Positions 51,787-60,629 of a stretch of 64,000 nt of DNA are shown in pieces. Within the stretch, counting starts at the first letter, position 1. Each line of letters starts with the position of its first letter. Both the position numbers and the translations under genes were made by a program. The stretch covers positions 1 to 64,000 of the forward strand of contig CAZHTS010000006.1 in assembly GCA_964535315.1 (NCBI GenBank), written 5' to 3'. The notes beneath the pieces were generated by a model that had not been told where the DNA came from, ran no database searches, and saw nothing but the letters and a program-made list of their open reading frames with translations. The stretch is from CAZHTS01 sp964535315. Lineage in GTDB: Bacteria > Chloroflexota > Anaerolineae > Anaerolineales > Anaerolineaceae.

Positions 51787-53265
51787 ATGGTGGACGCAAT
51801 CAAGTTGTTGAATTACATTGATGGCAGCTGGCAAACGGCGGCGGCGGCGCAGACGTTGGATGTGCACAACCCGGCGACGGCCGAATTGCTGGCGCAGACG
51901 CCGCTATCGCCGGCGGGTGTGGTTGCCGAGGCGGCCCAGGCCGCCGCCGCGGCCTTTGTTGAATGGCGGCGTGTGCCGGCCCCGACGCGCATCCAGTATC
52001 TGTTTAAGCTCAAGCAACTGTTGGAAGAGCATTTCGACGACCTGGCGCGCACGATTACGATGGAAAACGGCAAGACGTTGGACGATGCCCGCGGCGAGAT
52101 GCGCCGGGCGGTGGAAAACGTCGAGGTGGCGTGCGGCATTCCGATGATGATGCTGGGCGATTTCTCGGAGGACATCGCTCGCGGCGTGGATGAATACATG
52201 ATCCGCCAGCCGGTGGGTGTGGCGGCGATCATCTGCCCGTTCAATTTCCCGGGCATGATCCCGTTCTGGTATCTGCCGTATGCGCTGGCCTGCGGCAACA
52301 CGGTGATCGTCAAGCCTTCCGAGCGCACCCCGATTACGATGCAAAAGGTTTTCCGCTTGTTGGAACAGGTTGGTTTCCCCAAAGGGGTGGTCAATCTGGT
52401 CAACGGCGGGGCGGAAACGGTCAATGCGTTGTTGGATCATCCCATCGTCCAGGCGGTGACGTTTGTCGGTTCGACGGCGGTGGCGCGGCATGTATATAGC
52501 CGGGCATCGGCCAACGGCAAGCGGGTGCAGGCGCAGGGCGGCGCCAAGAACCCGGTTATCATCTTGCCGGACGCCGATGTGAGCATGACCACGGCCATCC
52601 TGAGCGACAGCGCCTTCGGCAACGCCGGCCAGCGCTGTCTGGCGGCGTCGCTGGCGGTGATGGTGGGCGAGGCGGAACGGGTCTTTATCCCGGCGCTGGC
52701 CGAGGCGGCCGCCACGCGGGTGGTCGGCTACGGGCTGAACGAGGGCGTGCAGATGGGGCCGGTGATCACCCCGCAGAGCAAGGCGCGCATCGAAGGGCTG
52801 ATCCAGAAGGGCGTGGAGGAAGGGGCCGAGGTGGTGGTCGATGGGCGTGGGGCAGTGGTGAAGGGCTACGAACAGGGTAACTTCTTGCGCCCGACCTTGT
52901 TGTGCGGCCTGCCGCCGGGCGGGACGATTGCCACCACCGAGATCTTTGGGCCGGTGCTGGGGGTGATGCGGGTCGAAACGGTGGACGAGGCGATTGCGCT
53001 GGTCAACGGCGGTGAATACGGCAACATGGCGTGTGTCTTCACCGGCAGCGGGGCGGCGGCGCGGCGTTTCCGCTACGAAGCGCAGGCCGGCAACATCGGC
53101 ATTAATATCGGCGTGGCGGCGCCGATGGCCTTTTTCCCGTTCAGCGGCTGGAAGAACAGCTTCTTTGGTACGCTGCATGCCCAGGGCGCGCACGCCGTGG
53201 AATTCTTTACGCAGACCAAAGTGGTCGTTGAGCGCTGGCTCAACGAGTGGAACCGTAAATTTTAA
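51787..53265 (+). CDS. iolA: (methyl)malonate-semialdehyde dehydrogenase IolA
   Basis: A 492-residue aldehyde dehydrogenase of the MMSDH class, converting malonate semialdehyde to acetyl-CoA. The catalytic cysteine is Cys284 in GNAGQRCLAAS; CPFNFPGMIPFWYLPYALACGN and the coenzyme motif FVGSTAVARHVY fit. The conserved SGWKNSFFG and QTKVVVERW end match MMSDH. The ATG at 51787 follows GGGAGG and is preferred over a GTG two codons upstream. It completes the lower inositol pathway. Confidence 0.95.
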   Translation: MVDAIKLLNYIDGSWQTAAAAQTLDVHNPATAELLAQTPLSPAGVVAEAAQAAAAAFVEWRRVPAPTRIQYLFKLKQLLEEHFDDLARTITMENGKTLDDARGEMRRAVENVEVACGIPMMMLGDFSEDIARGVDEYMIRQPVGVAAIICPFNFPGMIPFWYLPYALACGNTVIVKPSERTPITMQKVFRLLEQVGFPKGVVNLVNGGAETVNALLDHPIVQAVTFVGSTAVARHVYSRASANGKRVQAQGGAKNPVIILPDADVSMTTAILSDSAFGNAGQRCLAASLAVMVGEAERVFIPALAEAAATRVVGYGLNEGVQMGPVITPQSKARIEGLIQKGVEEGAEVVVDGRGAVVKGYEQGNFLRPTLLCGLPPGGTIATTEIFGPVLGVMRVETVDEAIALVNGGEYGNMACVFTGSGAAARRFRYEAQAGNIGINIGVAAPMAFFPFSGWKNSFFGTLHAQGAHAVEFFTQTKVVVERWLNEWNRKF

Positions 53266-53280
53266 TCAGGAGAGACGGAC

Positions 53281-54180
53281 ATGATCAAAGTCGGCAATGC
53301 TCCTTGTTCGTGGGGGGTGCTGGAGTTCGACCTGGAAGGTAAGGCAGCCGGGTACGTCCAGGTGTTGGATGAGATGAAAGCAAGCGGCTATGTGGGCACC
53401 GAACTGGGCGACTGGGGTTTCATGCCCACCGACCCGACCGGGCTGCGCTCTGAACTGGACGGGCGCGGGTTGACCCTGTTGGGCGCTTTCGTGCCGGTGT
53501 TGTTGAAAGATCGCAGCGCACACCAGCCCGGCATCGAGGCGGCGGTGCGTACGGCGCGGCTGCTGGCGGGCGCCCAACCCGAAACGCCGTTTATCGTCCT
53601 GGCGGACGACAACGGCAAGGATGCGGTACGCACCCGCCATGCCGGGCGTGTCCAGCCCGGTATGGGCATGAGCCCGGCCGAATGGCAGGCGGCGGCCGAG
53701 GGCGTAGAGCGGGTGGCCGAGGCCGTGTACGCCGAGACCGGGCTGCGCACCGTGTTTCACCATCACTGCGCCGGGTTTGTGGAGACGCCGGAGGAGATCG
53801 ATACGCTGCTGGCGATGACCGACCCGCAGCGGGTGGGGCTGTGTTTTGACACCGGGCATTATCGTTTTGGCGGCGGTGATGTGTTGGCGGGGCTGCGCAA
53901 GCATTACGAGCGCATCTGGCACGTACACTTTAAGGACTGCCAGCCGGCTGTGGCGCAGCAGGCGCGGCTCGAGGGCTGGGATTATTTTGAGGCGGTGCGC
54001 AACGGCATTTTCTGCGAGTTGGGTAAAGGCGAGGTGCCGTTCCTGGCGGTCCAGCAGGAACTGCTACAGCGCGGTTATGAGGGCTGGATCGTGGTCGAAC
54101 AGGATGTGTTGCCGGGGATGGGTTCGCCCAAACAGTCGGCGCAGCGCAACCGGGACTATTTAAAGAGCATCGGTTTATAA
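53281..54180 (+). CDS. iolE: inosose dehydratase-like TIM barrel enzyme IolE
   Basis: A 299-residue xylose-isomerase-like TIM barrel. The opening IKVGNAPCSWGVLEFD is the IolE signature; TVFHHHCAGFVETPEE, GLCFDTGHYRFGGGD and HVHFKDCQPAVA supply metal ligands. It is expected to dehydrate scyllo-inosose to the diketone used by IolD. CAGGAGAG precedes the ATG; iolG follows 11 bases later. Confidence 0.93.
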   Translation: MIKVGNAPCSWGVLEFDLEGKAAGYVQVLDEMKASGYVGTELGDWGFMPTDPTGLRSELDGRGLTLLGAFVPVLLKDRSAHQPGIEAAVRTARLLAGAQPETPFIVLADDNGKDAVRTRHAGRVQPGMGMSPAEWQAAAEGVERVAEAVYAETGLRTVFHHHCAGFVETPEEIDTLLAMTDPQRVGLCFDTGHYRFGGGDVLAGLRKHYERIWHVHFKDCQPAVAQQARLEGWDYFEAVRNGIFCELGKGEVPFLAVQQELLQRGYEGWIVVEQDVLPGMGSPKQSAQRNRDYLKSIGL

Positions 54181-54191
54181 GGAAAGGGGTA

Positions 54192-55214
54192 ATGATGAGC
54201 GAGCAAATTTTACGATTTGGGGTGATCGGCGCCGGACGCATCGGTAAGATCCACGCCGAAAACCTGGCGACGCGCATTTACGGCGCGACCGTGGTGGGCA
54301 TTGCCGACCCGGCGATCGAGGCGGCGCGCCAGACGGCGCAGCGTTTGCACGTGGCGAAGGCGACGGCCGATTACCGCGATCTGCTGGCGGATCCGGCGGT
54401 GGATGCGGTGGCGATTTGTTCCTCGACCGATACACATGCGCGCATGATCGTCGAGGCCGCGCAGGCGGGTAAGCAGATTTTCTGTGAGAAGCCAATCGCC
54501 TATGACCTGGCGCGGATCGACGAGGCGCTGGCGGCGGTGGATAAGGCCGGGGTAAAGCTGCAAATCGGCTTCAACCGGCGTTTCGACCCGAATTTCCGCA
54601 AGGTGCGCGAGATGGTGGCCGCGGGTAAAGTGGGCGAAGTGCATATCGTGCGCATCACCAGCCGCGACCCGGCGCCGCCTCCGATTGAGTACGTCAAGGT
54701 ATCGGGCGGGATGTTCTTCGATATGACCATCCACGATTTCGACATGGCGCGTTACCTGACCGGCTCCGAAGTGGAGGAGGTGTACGTGGCGGGCGGCGTG
54801 CGGGTGGACGAACGCATCGGCGCCGCCGGCGACCTGGATACGGCGGTGGTGACGCTGCGTTTTGCCAACGGCGCCATTGGGACGATTGACAACAGCCGCA
54901 AGGCGGTGTATGGCTACGACCAGCGGGCCGAGGTGTTTGGTTCGGGGGGGATGGTGGCGACGCAAAACGTGACCGCCGAGACGCACAGCTACAGCGACGG
55001 CGAGGGGGTGCACACCTCAAAACCGTTATACTTTTTCCTGGAGCGGTACTGTGAATCGTTTGTGGCCGAATTGCGCGATTTTGTCGATTGTGTGCGGAGC
55101 GGTAAGGAGCCGCCGGTCAGCGGCATGGATGGACGCATCCCGGTGGTGATTGCGATGGCAGCGACGCGCTCGTATCGCGAACAGCGGCCGGTAAAACTGA
55201 GCGAAATTCAGTAA
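54192..55214 (+). CDS. iolG: myo-inositol 2-dehydrogenase IolG
   Basis: A 340-residue Gfo/Idh/MocA oxidoreductase starting the pathway by oxidising myo-inositol to scyllo-inosose with NAD. The Rossmann motif is FGVIGAGRIGKIHAENL (residues 8-24); CEKPIAYDL holds the conserved lysine, and FNRRFDPNFRKV plus GGMFFDMTIHDFDMARYL (with the active-site His/Asp) match IolG. The first two codons are both ATG; AAGGAAAGGGG is the ribosome site. Last gene of the regulon, followed by a bidirectional terminator. Confidence 0.94.
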   Translation: MMSEQILRFGVIGAGRIGKIHAENLATRIYGATVVGIADPAIEAARQTAQRLHVAKATADYRDLLADPAVDAVAICSSTDTHARMIVEAAQAGKQIFCEKPIAYDLARIDEALAAVDKAGVKLQIGFNRRFDPNFRKVREMVAAGKVGEVHIVRITSRDPAPPPIEYVKVSGGMFFDMTIHDFDMARYLTGSEVEEVYVAGGVRVDERIGAAGDLDTAVVTLRFANGAIGTIDNSRKAVYGYDQRAEVFGSGGMVATQNVTAETHSYSDGEGVHTSKPLYFFLERYCESFVAELRDFVDCVRSGKEPPVSGMDGRIPVVIAMAATRSYREQRPVKLSEIQ

Positions 55215-55289
55215 CGGGACGCGAAGCGAAAGGCGGGGCGCATTGCCTGAACGAGCACCGGCAAGGCGCGGGGAAGTTCGTTGCTTTAA

Positions 55290-55331
55290 ATTCACAGGGG
55301 CTGCCTGACAGGTCAGGCAGCCCCTGTGAAT
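55290..55331. terminator. 20-bp perfect hairpin between convergent genes
   Basis: Twenty bases at 55290-55309 are exactly complementary to 55312-55331 with a two-base centre. It lies between iolG (plus) and the toastrack lipoprotein gene (minus) and is probably a bidirectional terminator, although no long T run flanks it. Confidence 0.7.
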
Positions 55332-55353
55332 GAAGACATCTCTTGCCGGGGGA

Positions 55354-56205
55354 TTAACGGCTGATCAACTCGAGGTTACCGAGGCCCATATCGACCTCGA
55401 TTTCGATTTTGTGCCCTGTGCCGAGCGAGGTGTAGACGTTATCCTCGACATTCCAGGTGCCGGTGAGCGCGACGTTCTTGAGCCCGCCGGTGAGGTCGAC
55501 GACGGCCAGGGTGTCTTTGGGGACGATGATTTTGACGTTGCTGACGCCGCCATTGATTTTCACCGTAAGGTCGCGCTGCAGCGGGCCGGAAAAATCGAGG
55601 GTGTAGTTGCCGGCGCCGCAGTTGAAGTTGATCTCGGCGGCGTTGGCGTATCCCAGGCCGCTGAGTTCGACCTGTGAAGCGCCGGTCTTGTAGGTCAGTT
55701 CTTGCATCTCGGCCGGGTTGGCTTCGCTGAAGACCAGTTTGGCCTGGCTGGCGCCGTCGTTGACCTCCAGGTTGGTGAGGGGGATGCCGCTCAGGTCGAC
55801 GGTGCCTTTGTATGCGCCGGCATGCAGCGACAGATCGAGCGGGATCTTCTTGCCCAGTTTGAGGTTCCATTCGTTAATCAGATCCTGGCCGGGAACGCCG
55901 AGGGATTTATTGGGTTCCTGGTCGATCTGAATGCTATCGTCGTCGCGCGCCAGAGTGGGCTTCCAGGCGCTGACGTTGTAGCGGATTTCGCCGCTGACCA
56001 GCCCCTCGGCGCCGGGGGTGATGTTGAGGTCACCGGCGCCCATGTTGATACTCATTTCGAACGATTTGCCATCTTCAGGGTCGCGCTCATTTACGCTGAG
56101 CGTTTCGGTCGGGCCGGTGGTAACAGTCGGTAAATTGACGGTAAACGAGCACGCCAGCGATGTGAGCACAAGGATTGCGATCAGGGTGAGGGCTCGGATA
56201 TTCAT
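55354..56205 (-). CDS. lipoprotein with toastrack (DUF2154/LiaF-like) domain
   Basis: A 283-residue predicted lipoprotein: signal helix ALTLIAILVLTSLACS with lipidated cysteine near residue 19. The remainder is beta-rich, with repeated glycine turns (FEMSINMGAGDLNITPG, INFNCGAGNYTLDF, VKINGGVSNVKIIVP and EVDMGLGNLEL), the right-handed beta-solenoid style of toastrack domains found in LiaF-like cell-envelope stress proteins. The ATG at 56205 follows GGAGAA; the longer frame to 56328 overlaps the upstream gene and lacks a signal peptide. Last gene of the ECF sigma operon. Its role may be sensing or buffering envelope stress. Confidence 0.72.
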   Translation of the reverse strand: MNIRALTLIAILVLTSLACSFTVNLPTVTTGPTETLSVNERDPEDGKSFEMSINMGAGDLNITPGAEGLVSGEIRYNVSAWKPTLARDDDSIQIDQEPNKSLGVPGQDLINEWNLKLGKKIPLDLSLHAGAYKGTVDLSGIPLTNLEVNDGASQAKLVFSEANPAEMQELTYKTGASQVELSGLGYANAAEINFNCGAGNYTLDFSGPLQRDLTVKINGGVSNVKIIVPKDTLAVVDLTGGLKNVALTGTWNVEDNVYTSLGTGHKIEIEVDMGLGNLELISR

Positions 56206-56284
56206 ACAATAATTCTCCATTTTCCTGGTACCGGGTGCATAGAGACGCCCCGGTGGGAGCGTCTCTGGCAAAACCCCGATAATT

Positions 56285-57445
56285 TCAAGCGGGCGATTCG
56301 TCGCCCGGCGAGTCCTGGCCGGGGCCATCGCTGCCAGGATCTGCGGTGGGGGGGGTGTCTTGCACGGCGGAGGGGGCCGGGGCTACTTCCACAGGGGCCT
56401 GGTCAGGGCGTATGGCGGCCGGGGTAACCGGCGGGATGGGTGCGAACGAAGTGTTTGCCGGGTGGTAAACGGCTGCCGCGGGAACGTGCTCGCGTTGCAG
56501 GCCAAAGCGGCTGAGCAGCACGGCGCCCAGGCCCATCAGGCCGATGACGGTGTAGATGACGGCTCCCAGGCAGGGGATGAGGTCAAGCAGCGTGGTCAGC
56601 AGGGTAAGGGCCAGGGTGCCCAGTCCGGCATAGACGGCCGGGGCCCAATCGACCTTCAAGGCGGCGCCGATGCGCCGGCCCAGCTCCAGCCCGAGGGCGA
56701 TCCAGCCCATCAGAGCCGCCAGACCGAGGGCGATGACGAACAGGATCATGACCGGGATGAAGACGATGGTTACGGTCAGGATGACAATCAGCAGCGGGGC
56801 GACCAGCACGGTGAGCAGGCCCATGCCCAGCGAGGGTAACGGGCGGGTGACGATCATGGCGGCGACGTTTTCGGTGGGTTTCTGGACGAAGAGCACCGCC
56901 GCGGCGGCCAGGCTGGCGACGACCAGGGCGGTAAGCATGGCGTAGAGCGCCTGGCTGATGGGGCCGAAGACATCTTCGAGGATCGACGGAGCGCTGAAGC
57001 GGTTGCCCAGGGCGGGCTTGACCAGCGGAAATTCCATCTGGCCGGGGTTGCCAATGGTCAGCGAACCGTCGATTTTGGCCTTTTCAGAACGGTTGAGCAC
57101 GGCGCCGACGGTGGACACATTGCCGTTGACGTGGGCGTCGTCGCCCAGGGTGATGGTGCCGCCAATGGCAACCACATCGCCGTTGACCTCACCGTTGACG
57201 TCCAGGATACCGCCGGTGAGGGCCACGTCACCGTTGACGGTAGAGCCCTTTTCCAGCGTGCCAGAGCCACCGATGATCACGAGATCATCGCTGAGGGTCT
57301 CGCCGCTGGAAAGCCGGTAACTGCCGCCGACGATCACTTTGCCTTCTTCGTTGTCCGGGTCCTGTGCGAAGGCAACGCGCCCGGGCACGGCCAGTGCAAC
57401 GAGCAGCGCCAACGCCAGCAGGAGGATGCGGGTGAAGGATTTCAT
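56285..57445 (-). CDS. exported bactofilin-like polymer-forming protein with membrane helices
   Basis: A 386-residue protein with a signal peptide (residues 1-27, ending VAFAQ). Residues 35-130 form short beta repeats (GSTVNGDVALTGGILDV, GEVNGDVVAIGG, DAHVNGNVSTVG) like the polymer-forming cytoskeletal (bactofilin) domain. Four or five membrane helices follow (about 165-315), then a disordered Pro/Ala/Asp-rich tail. It is co-transcribed with the ECF sigma and anti-sigma factors and may be a structural envelope protein regulated by them. Confidence 0.75.
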   Translation of the reverse strand: MKSFTRILLLALALLVALAVPGRVAFAQDPDNEEGKVIVGGSYRLSSGETLSDDLVIIGGSGTLEKGSTVNGDVALTGGILDVNGEVNGDVVAIGGTITLGDDAHVNGNVSTVGAVLNRSEKAKIDGSLTIGNPGQMEFPLVKPALGNRFSAPSILEDVFGPISQALYAMLTALVVASLAAAAVLFVQKPTENVAAMIVTRPLPSLGMGLLTVLVAPLLIVILTVTIVFIPVMILFVIALGLAALMGWIALGLELGRRIGAALKVDWAPAVYAGLGTLALTLLTTLLDLIPCLGAVIYTVIGLMGLGAVLLSRFGLQREHVPAAAVYHPANTSFAPIPPVTPAAIRPDQAPVEVAPAPSAVQDTPPTADPGSDGPGQDSPGDESPA

Positions 57446-57447
57446 GG

Positions 57448-57966
57448 TTAATTACTCCTTTTGTAAGAGATTCGCCACAGGGTGGTTAGCCAGACGAGGC
57501 TGAGCACCGCCAGGATGCTCACCAGGCCAACCGCCAGGGCGACCAGTAGAACGGGGGAAACAACCTGAGACCAGCTAAGCCAGGTGGTCTGGACCTGGGC
57601 AAAGAGGGTGGCGACCCGTACGAAGACCTGCAGGGCCTCAGACAGCCAGTCGGCCGGGGTAGTGGTCAGGAGGAGTTGGAGCGCCAGAGCCAGGATGGTG
57701 ACGCCGTTGGCCAGTACCAGGCCGAGGAACAGACGGCGCACCTGCAACTTTTGCTGCAGGAGGCGCCGCTCCGCCAGGTTCGCCTGCCAGCGCCGGGTGA
57801 AGCCGGGGGCTGGTCTTGCCATCGGCTGCGATTGAAGCTGGCGCTCGACAGACACCCAGGCCGCCTGACGTTGCTGGCAGCGCGGGCAGGCGCGCAGATG
57901 CTCGACTTCGGCGGGCGTCAGATCCTGTTCGGGGATGGGTAAGCGGTCAAAAAGCGGGTGACTCAT
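57448..57966 (-). CDS. anti-sigma factor with zinc-finger-like N-terminus
   Basis: A 172-residue membrane protein. The N-terminus has EHLRACPRCQQR (residues 24-35), an H-x3-C-x2-C pattern as in zinc-binding anti-sigma factors. Three hydrophobic segments follow (about 82-103, 108-125 and 138-165). Its start overlaps the end of the ECF sigma gene by 20 bases, the standard sigma/anti-sigma arrangement, so it should sequester that sigma factor at the membrane. Confidence 0.8.
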   Translation of the reverse strand: MSHPLFDRLPIPEQDLTPAEVEHLRACPRCQQRQAAWVSVERQLQSQPMARPAPGFTRRWQANLAERRLLQQKLQVRRLFLGLVLANGVTILALALQLLLTTTPADWLSEALQVFVRVATLFAQVQTTWLSWSQVVSPVLLVALAVGLVSILAVLSLVWLTTLWRISYKRSN

Positions 57967-58543
57967 GGTGTTTCCTTTCTGCCTGAAGGGTCTGCGGCTG
58001 GGTATCTTGCCAGCGTTGGGCGAGATGGCGGCGAGCGCGGTGCAGGCGACTTTTTACGGCGCTGACGGTCATGCCCAACATCTGACCGATCTCCTCGTCG
58101 GACAGGTCGTGCCAGTAACGCAGGATGATGGCGGCCCTGTCCTGGGGAGGCAGAGCGGTGAGCATCTGGTGGACATGGCGTTCCTCTTCGCTGCGGCTGA
58201 CCGTCCGTTCGGGGTCGGGCAGCGAGTCAGGGAGGATATCCTCGGCCAGGGCGTCGATGTCAAAGGTCGGCAGCCGGCGGCGGCGTTGCTGGTCGATGCA
58301 GTAGTGGGCGGCGATGGATAGCAGCCAGGTGGCAAAGGGCCGCTGTGGATCGTAGCGCTTGAGGTTCTGATAGGCTCGCCAGAAGGCTTCCTGGGCTGCG
58401 TCTTCGGCCTCCTGAGCGTCGCCTAGCATGCGATAACACAGGTTGAAGACCGGGTTTTGATAGGTCTCGACCAGGTAACCAAATGCGTTGTCGTCTCCAC
58501 GTAGAGCCAGTTGCAGCCATACTGCTTCGTTGTTACTCACCAA
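57947..58543 (-). CDS. ECF sigma factor (RpoE-like)
   Basis: A 198-residue group IV sigma factor. Region 2 includes FGYLVETYQNPVFNLCYRMLGDAQEAEDAAQEAFWRAY cut as residues 21-58 and FATWLLSIAAHYCIDQ; region 4 includes LPPQDRAAIILRYWHDLSDEEIGQMLGM, then VKSRLHRARRHL. It would direct RNA polymerase to envelope-stress genes. An ECF-type element lies 32 bases upstream at 58575-58602, so autoregulation is likely. The anti-sigma gene overlaps its end. Confidence 0.92.
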   Translation of the reverse strand: MVSNNEAVWLQLALRGDDNAFGYLVETYQNPVFNLCYRMLGDAQEAEDAAQEAFWRAYQNLKRYDPQRPFATWLLSIAAHYCIDQQRRRRLPTFDIDALAEDILPDSLPDPERTVSRSEEERHVHQMLTALPPQDRAAIILRYWHDLSDEEIGQMLGMTVSAVKSRLHRARRHLAQRWQDTQPQTLQAERKHHESPAF

Positions 58544-58574
58544 ATCGCTCCGCTTTCAGGTTATTTCACTACTG

Positions 58575-58602
58575 TATACGCAGGAGTGCGATAAAAGTTG
58601 CA
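58575..58602 (-). promoter_or_regulatory. ECF-type autoregulated promoter
   Basis: On the minus strand TGCAAC (58602-58597), 16 bases, then CGTATA (58580-58575). This matches the TGAAAC-N16-CGTA pattern recognised by SigW-type ECF factors. Confidence 0.6.
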
Positions 58603-58613
58603 TCCTTTTTTCG

Positions 58614-58642
58614 TTGACGTTGCGTGCTGCTCTCATTATAAT
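58614..58642 (+). promoter_or_regulatory. sigma-70 promoter of the GH5-galT unit
   Basis: TTGACG (58614-58619), a 17-base spacer and consensus TATAAT (58637-58642). It diverges from the ECF promoter, whose -35 begins 12 bases away. Confidence 0.78.
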
Positions 58643-58751
58643 CATTTGCGAATGGAATGGGGGATGAGTGCAGCTACCAGGCCGGCCTCTCTGGGTGAAA
58701 GAGAACGAGGGGAGAGGAGTGGGCCGGATCAATACGATGGAGGGGCAGGCG

Positions 58752-60608
58752 ATGTTAAAAGTTGATGGTCCGTGGTTTGTGGATGGGGAAGGGCGCCGGG
58801 TGCTGTTGCGCGGCGTGAACCTGGGCGGCAGCACCAAGGTGCCGGCGACGCCAAACGGCGCCACACATATTCATACCGATTATGGCGATCACCGCAGCGT
58901 GTCGTTTGTCGGCCGGCCGTTTGCCCTGGCGGACGCTGACGAGCATTATCGCCGTTTGCAGCGTTGGGGGTTCAACTGTTTGCGCTTCCTGACCACCTGG
59001 GAGGCAATTGAACACGCCGGGCCGGGTGAGTATGACGAGGAATATCTGGATTACCTGTATGCGGTGGTCAAGAAGGCCGGGGAATACGGCTTTACCGTGT
59101 TCATCGATCCGCATCAGGACGTGTGGAGCCGTATGTCGGGCGGCGACGGCGCCCCAGGCTGGACGCTGGAGATGGCCGGTTTCGACCTGAGCCGTTTAGA
59201 CGCCTCGGAGGCGGCGGTGACGATGGCGGGGCGTTATCCCGAGTACCCGCGCATGGTATGGCCGACCAATAACCAGCGCCTGGCGAGCGCCACGATGTTT
59301 ACCCTGTTTTTTGCCGGCGATCGTTTTGCGCCGCATTTCAAAATGGGCGGTGAGGGAGCGCAATCGTTCTTACAGCGCCATTTTGTGGCGGCGATGCGCC
59401 GGGTGGCCGAACGCATGGCAGACCTGCCGCATGTGGTGGGCTACGACAGCCTGAACGAACCCAGTTCGGGGTTCATCGGGGTGGAAGACCTGAGCCTGAC
59501 GGCGCCGCGTACGGTGGCCGGGCCGCTGCCGGCCTGGTTCGATCTGCTGGTGATGCCGGCGGGGGTGACGCGTACGGTGCCCTATCAGGAATGGTCGGGG
59601 CTGCAGTTGGAGGTGGTGGGGGAAGTGACGCTCAACCCGCAGCGGGTGAGCGCCTGGAAAGACGGCGCCCCGGACATCTGGCGTGAGGCCGGGGTGTGGG
59701 ATTTCGACGCGGCGGGCAGACCGCAGCTGCTGCGCAGGGATCATTTTGCGGGCGTGCGTTTCTTTGCCGATTGCGTGCGGCCGTTCGTTGCCCGCTACAG
59801 CCAGGCGGTGCGGGCTGTGGATGCGGACGCGGTGATCTTTATCGAGGGTGAGCCGAACTCGACCGAGATCATGCAGGCGCCGCCTGGAACGCCGGTGGTC
59901 AACGCCAGCCACTGGTACGACGAATGCGCCCTGTTTACCAAACACTTCGACCCGCATTACACGATTTACTGGGGCAACAAACAATTCATCCAGGGAACGG
60001 AAAATGTGCGCCAGTTTTTCTGCGAGCGCATCGGCTGGTATACGGCCATGTCGCGCCAGATGGGCAATGTGCCGACCTTGATCGGTGAGTTCGGTTTGCA
60101 GTTCGATCTGGACGACGGCCAGGCGTACCAGAGCGGCGATTATCAGGCGCACGTGCAGGCGCTGGGCATGTATTACGACGCGCTGGATGCCAACCTGGCG
60201 CACGCCACGCAGTGGAATTACACGGCGGACAACGACAACCGCTGGGGCGACCAGTGGAACCAGGAAGACCTGTCCATTTACAGCCGCGACCAAAGAAAAG
60301 ACCCGCAGCACCTCGACAGCGGTGGACGGGCAGTGGCGGGTTTTTGCCGGCCTCATTTGCTGGCGGCGGCGGGCCTGCCGCTGCGCCAGCACTTTGACAC
60401 GGCCAGCGGGGCGTTCACGCTGGTGATAGCGGTCGATGCCGGCATACCGGCGCCGACGCGGGTGTATGTGCCGCGCATCCAGTATCCCCAGGGAGTACAT
60501 CTGGCCGTCAGCAGCGGACAGGTGGGTTATGACGCAGGCGCACAGATGATCGAATGGTCGGGCGCCGGCCCGGGAGAGCAGACGCTGACGATCGTTCGCA
60601 GCATTTAA
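58752..60608 (+). CDS. GH5 family glycoside hydrolase, endoglycoceramidase-like
   Basis: A 618-residue cytosolic enzyme without signal peptide. The barrel starts with VLLRGVNLGGSTKVPATPNG (about residue 19); the acid/base is in YDSLNEPSSG and the nucleophile in LIGEFGLQFD, the order of clan A GH5 enzymes. FLTTWEAIEHAGPGEYDEEYLDYL and IDPHQDVWSRMSGGDGAPGWTLE resemble endoglycoceramidases. A C-terminal beta domain covers about 540-618. The start at 58752 follows GGAGGGG; an earlier ATG at 58737 has no ribosome site. galT follows 21 bases later, hinting at a galactose-containing substrate. Confidence 0.82.
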   Translation: MLKVDGPWFVDGEGRRVLLRGVNLGGSTKVPATPNGATHIHTDYGDHRSVSFVGRPFALADADEHYRRLQRWGFNCLRFLTTWEAIEHAGPGEYDEEYLDYLYAVVKKAGEYGFTVFIDPHQDVWSRMSGGDGAPGWTLEMAGFDLSRLDASEAAVTMAGRYPEYPRMVWPTNNQRLASATMFTLFFAGDRFAPHFKMGGEGAQSFLQRHFVAAMRRVAERMADLPHVVGYDSLNEPSSGFIGVEDLSLTAPRTVAGPLPAWFDLLVMPAGVTRTVPYQEWSGLQLEVVGEVTLNPQRVSAWKDGAPDIWREAGVWDFDAAGRPQLLRRDHFAGVRFFADCVRPFVARYSQAVRAVDADAVIFIEGEPNSTEIMQAPPGTPVVNASHWYDECALFTKHFDPHYTIYWGNKQFIQGTENVRQFFCERIGWYTAMSRQMGNVPTLIGEFGLQFDLDDGQAYQSGDYQAHVQALGMYYDALDANLAHATQWNYTADNDNRWGDQWNQEDLSIYSRDQRKDPQHLDSGGRAVAGFCRPHLLAAAGLPLRQHFDTASGAFTLVIAVDAGIPAPTRVYVPRIQYPQGVHLAVSSGQVGYDAGAQMIEWSGAGPGEQTLTIVRSI

Positions 60609-60629
60609 TTTTTTTATTGGAGGCAAGCC

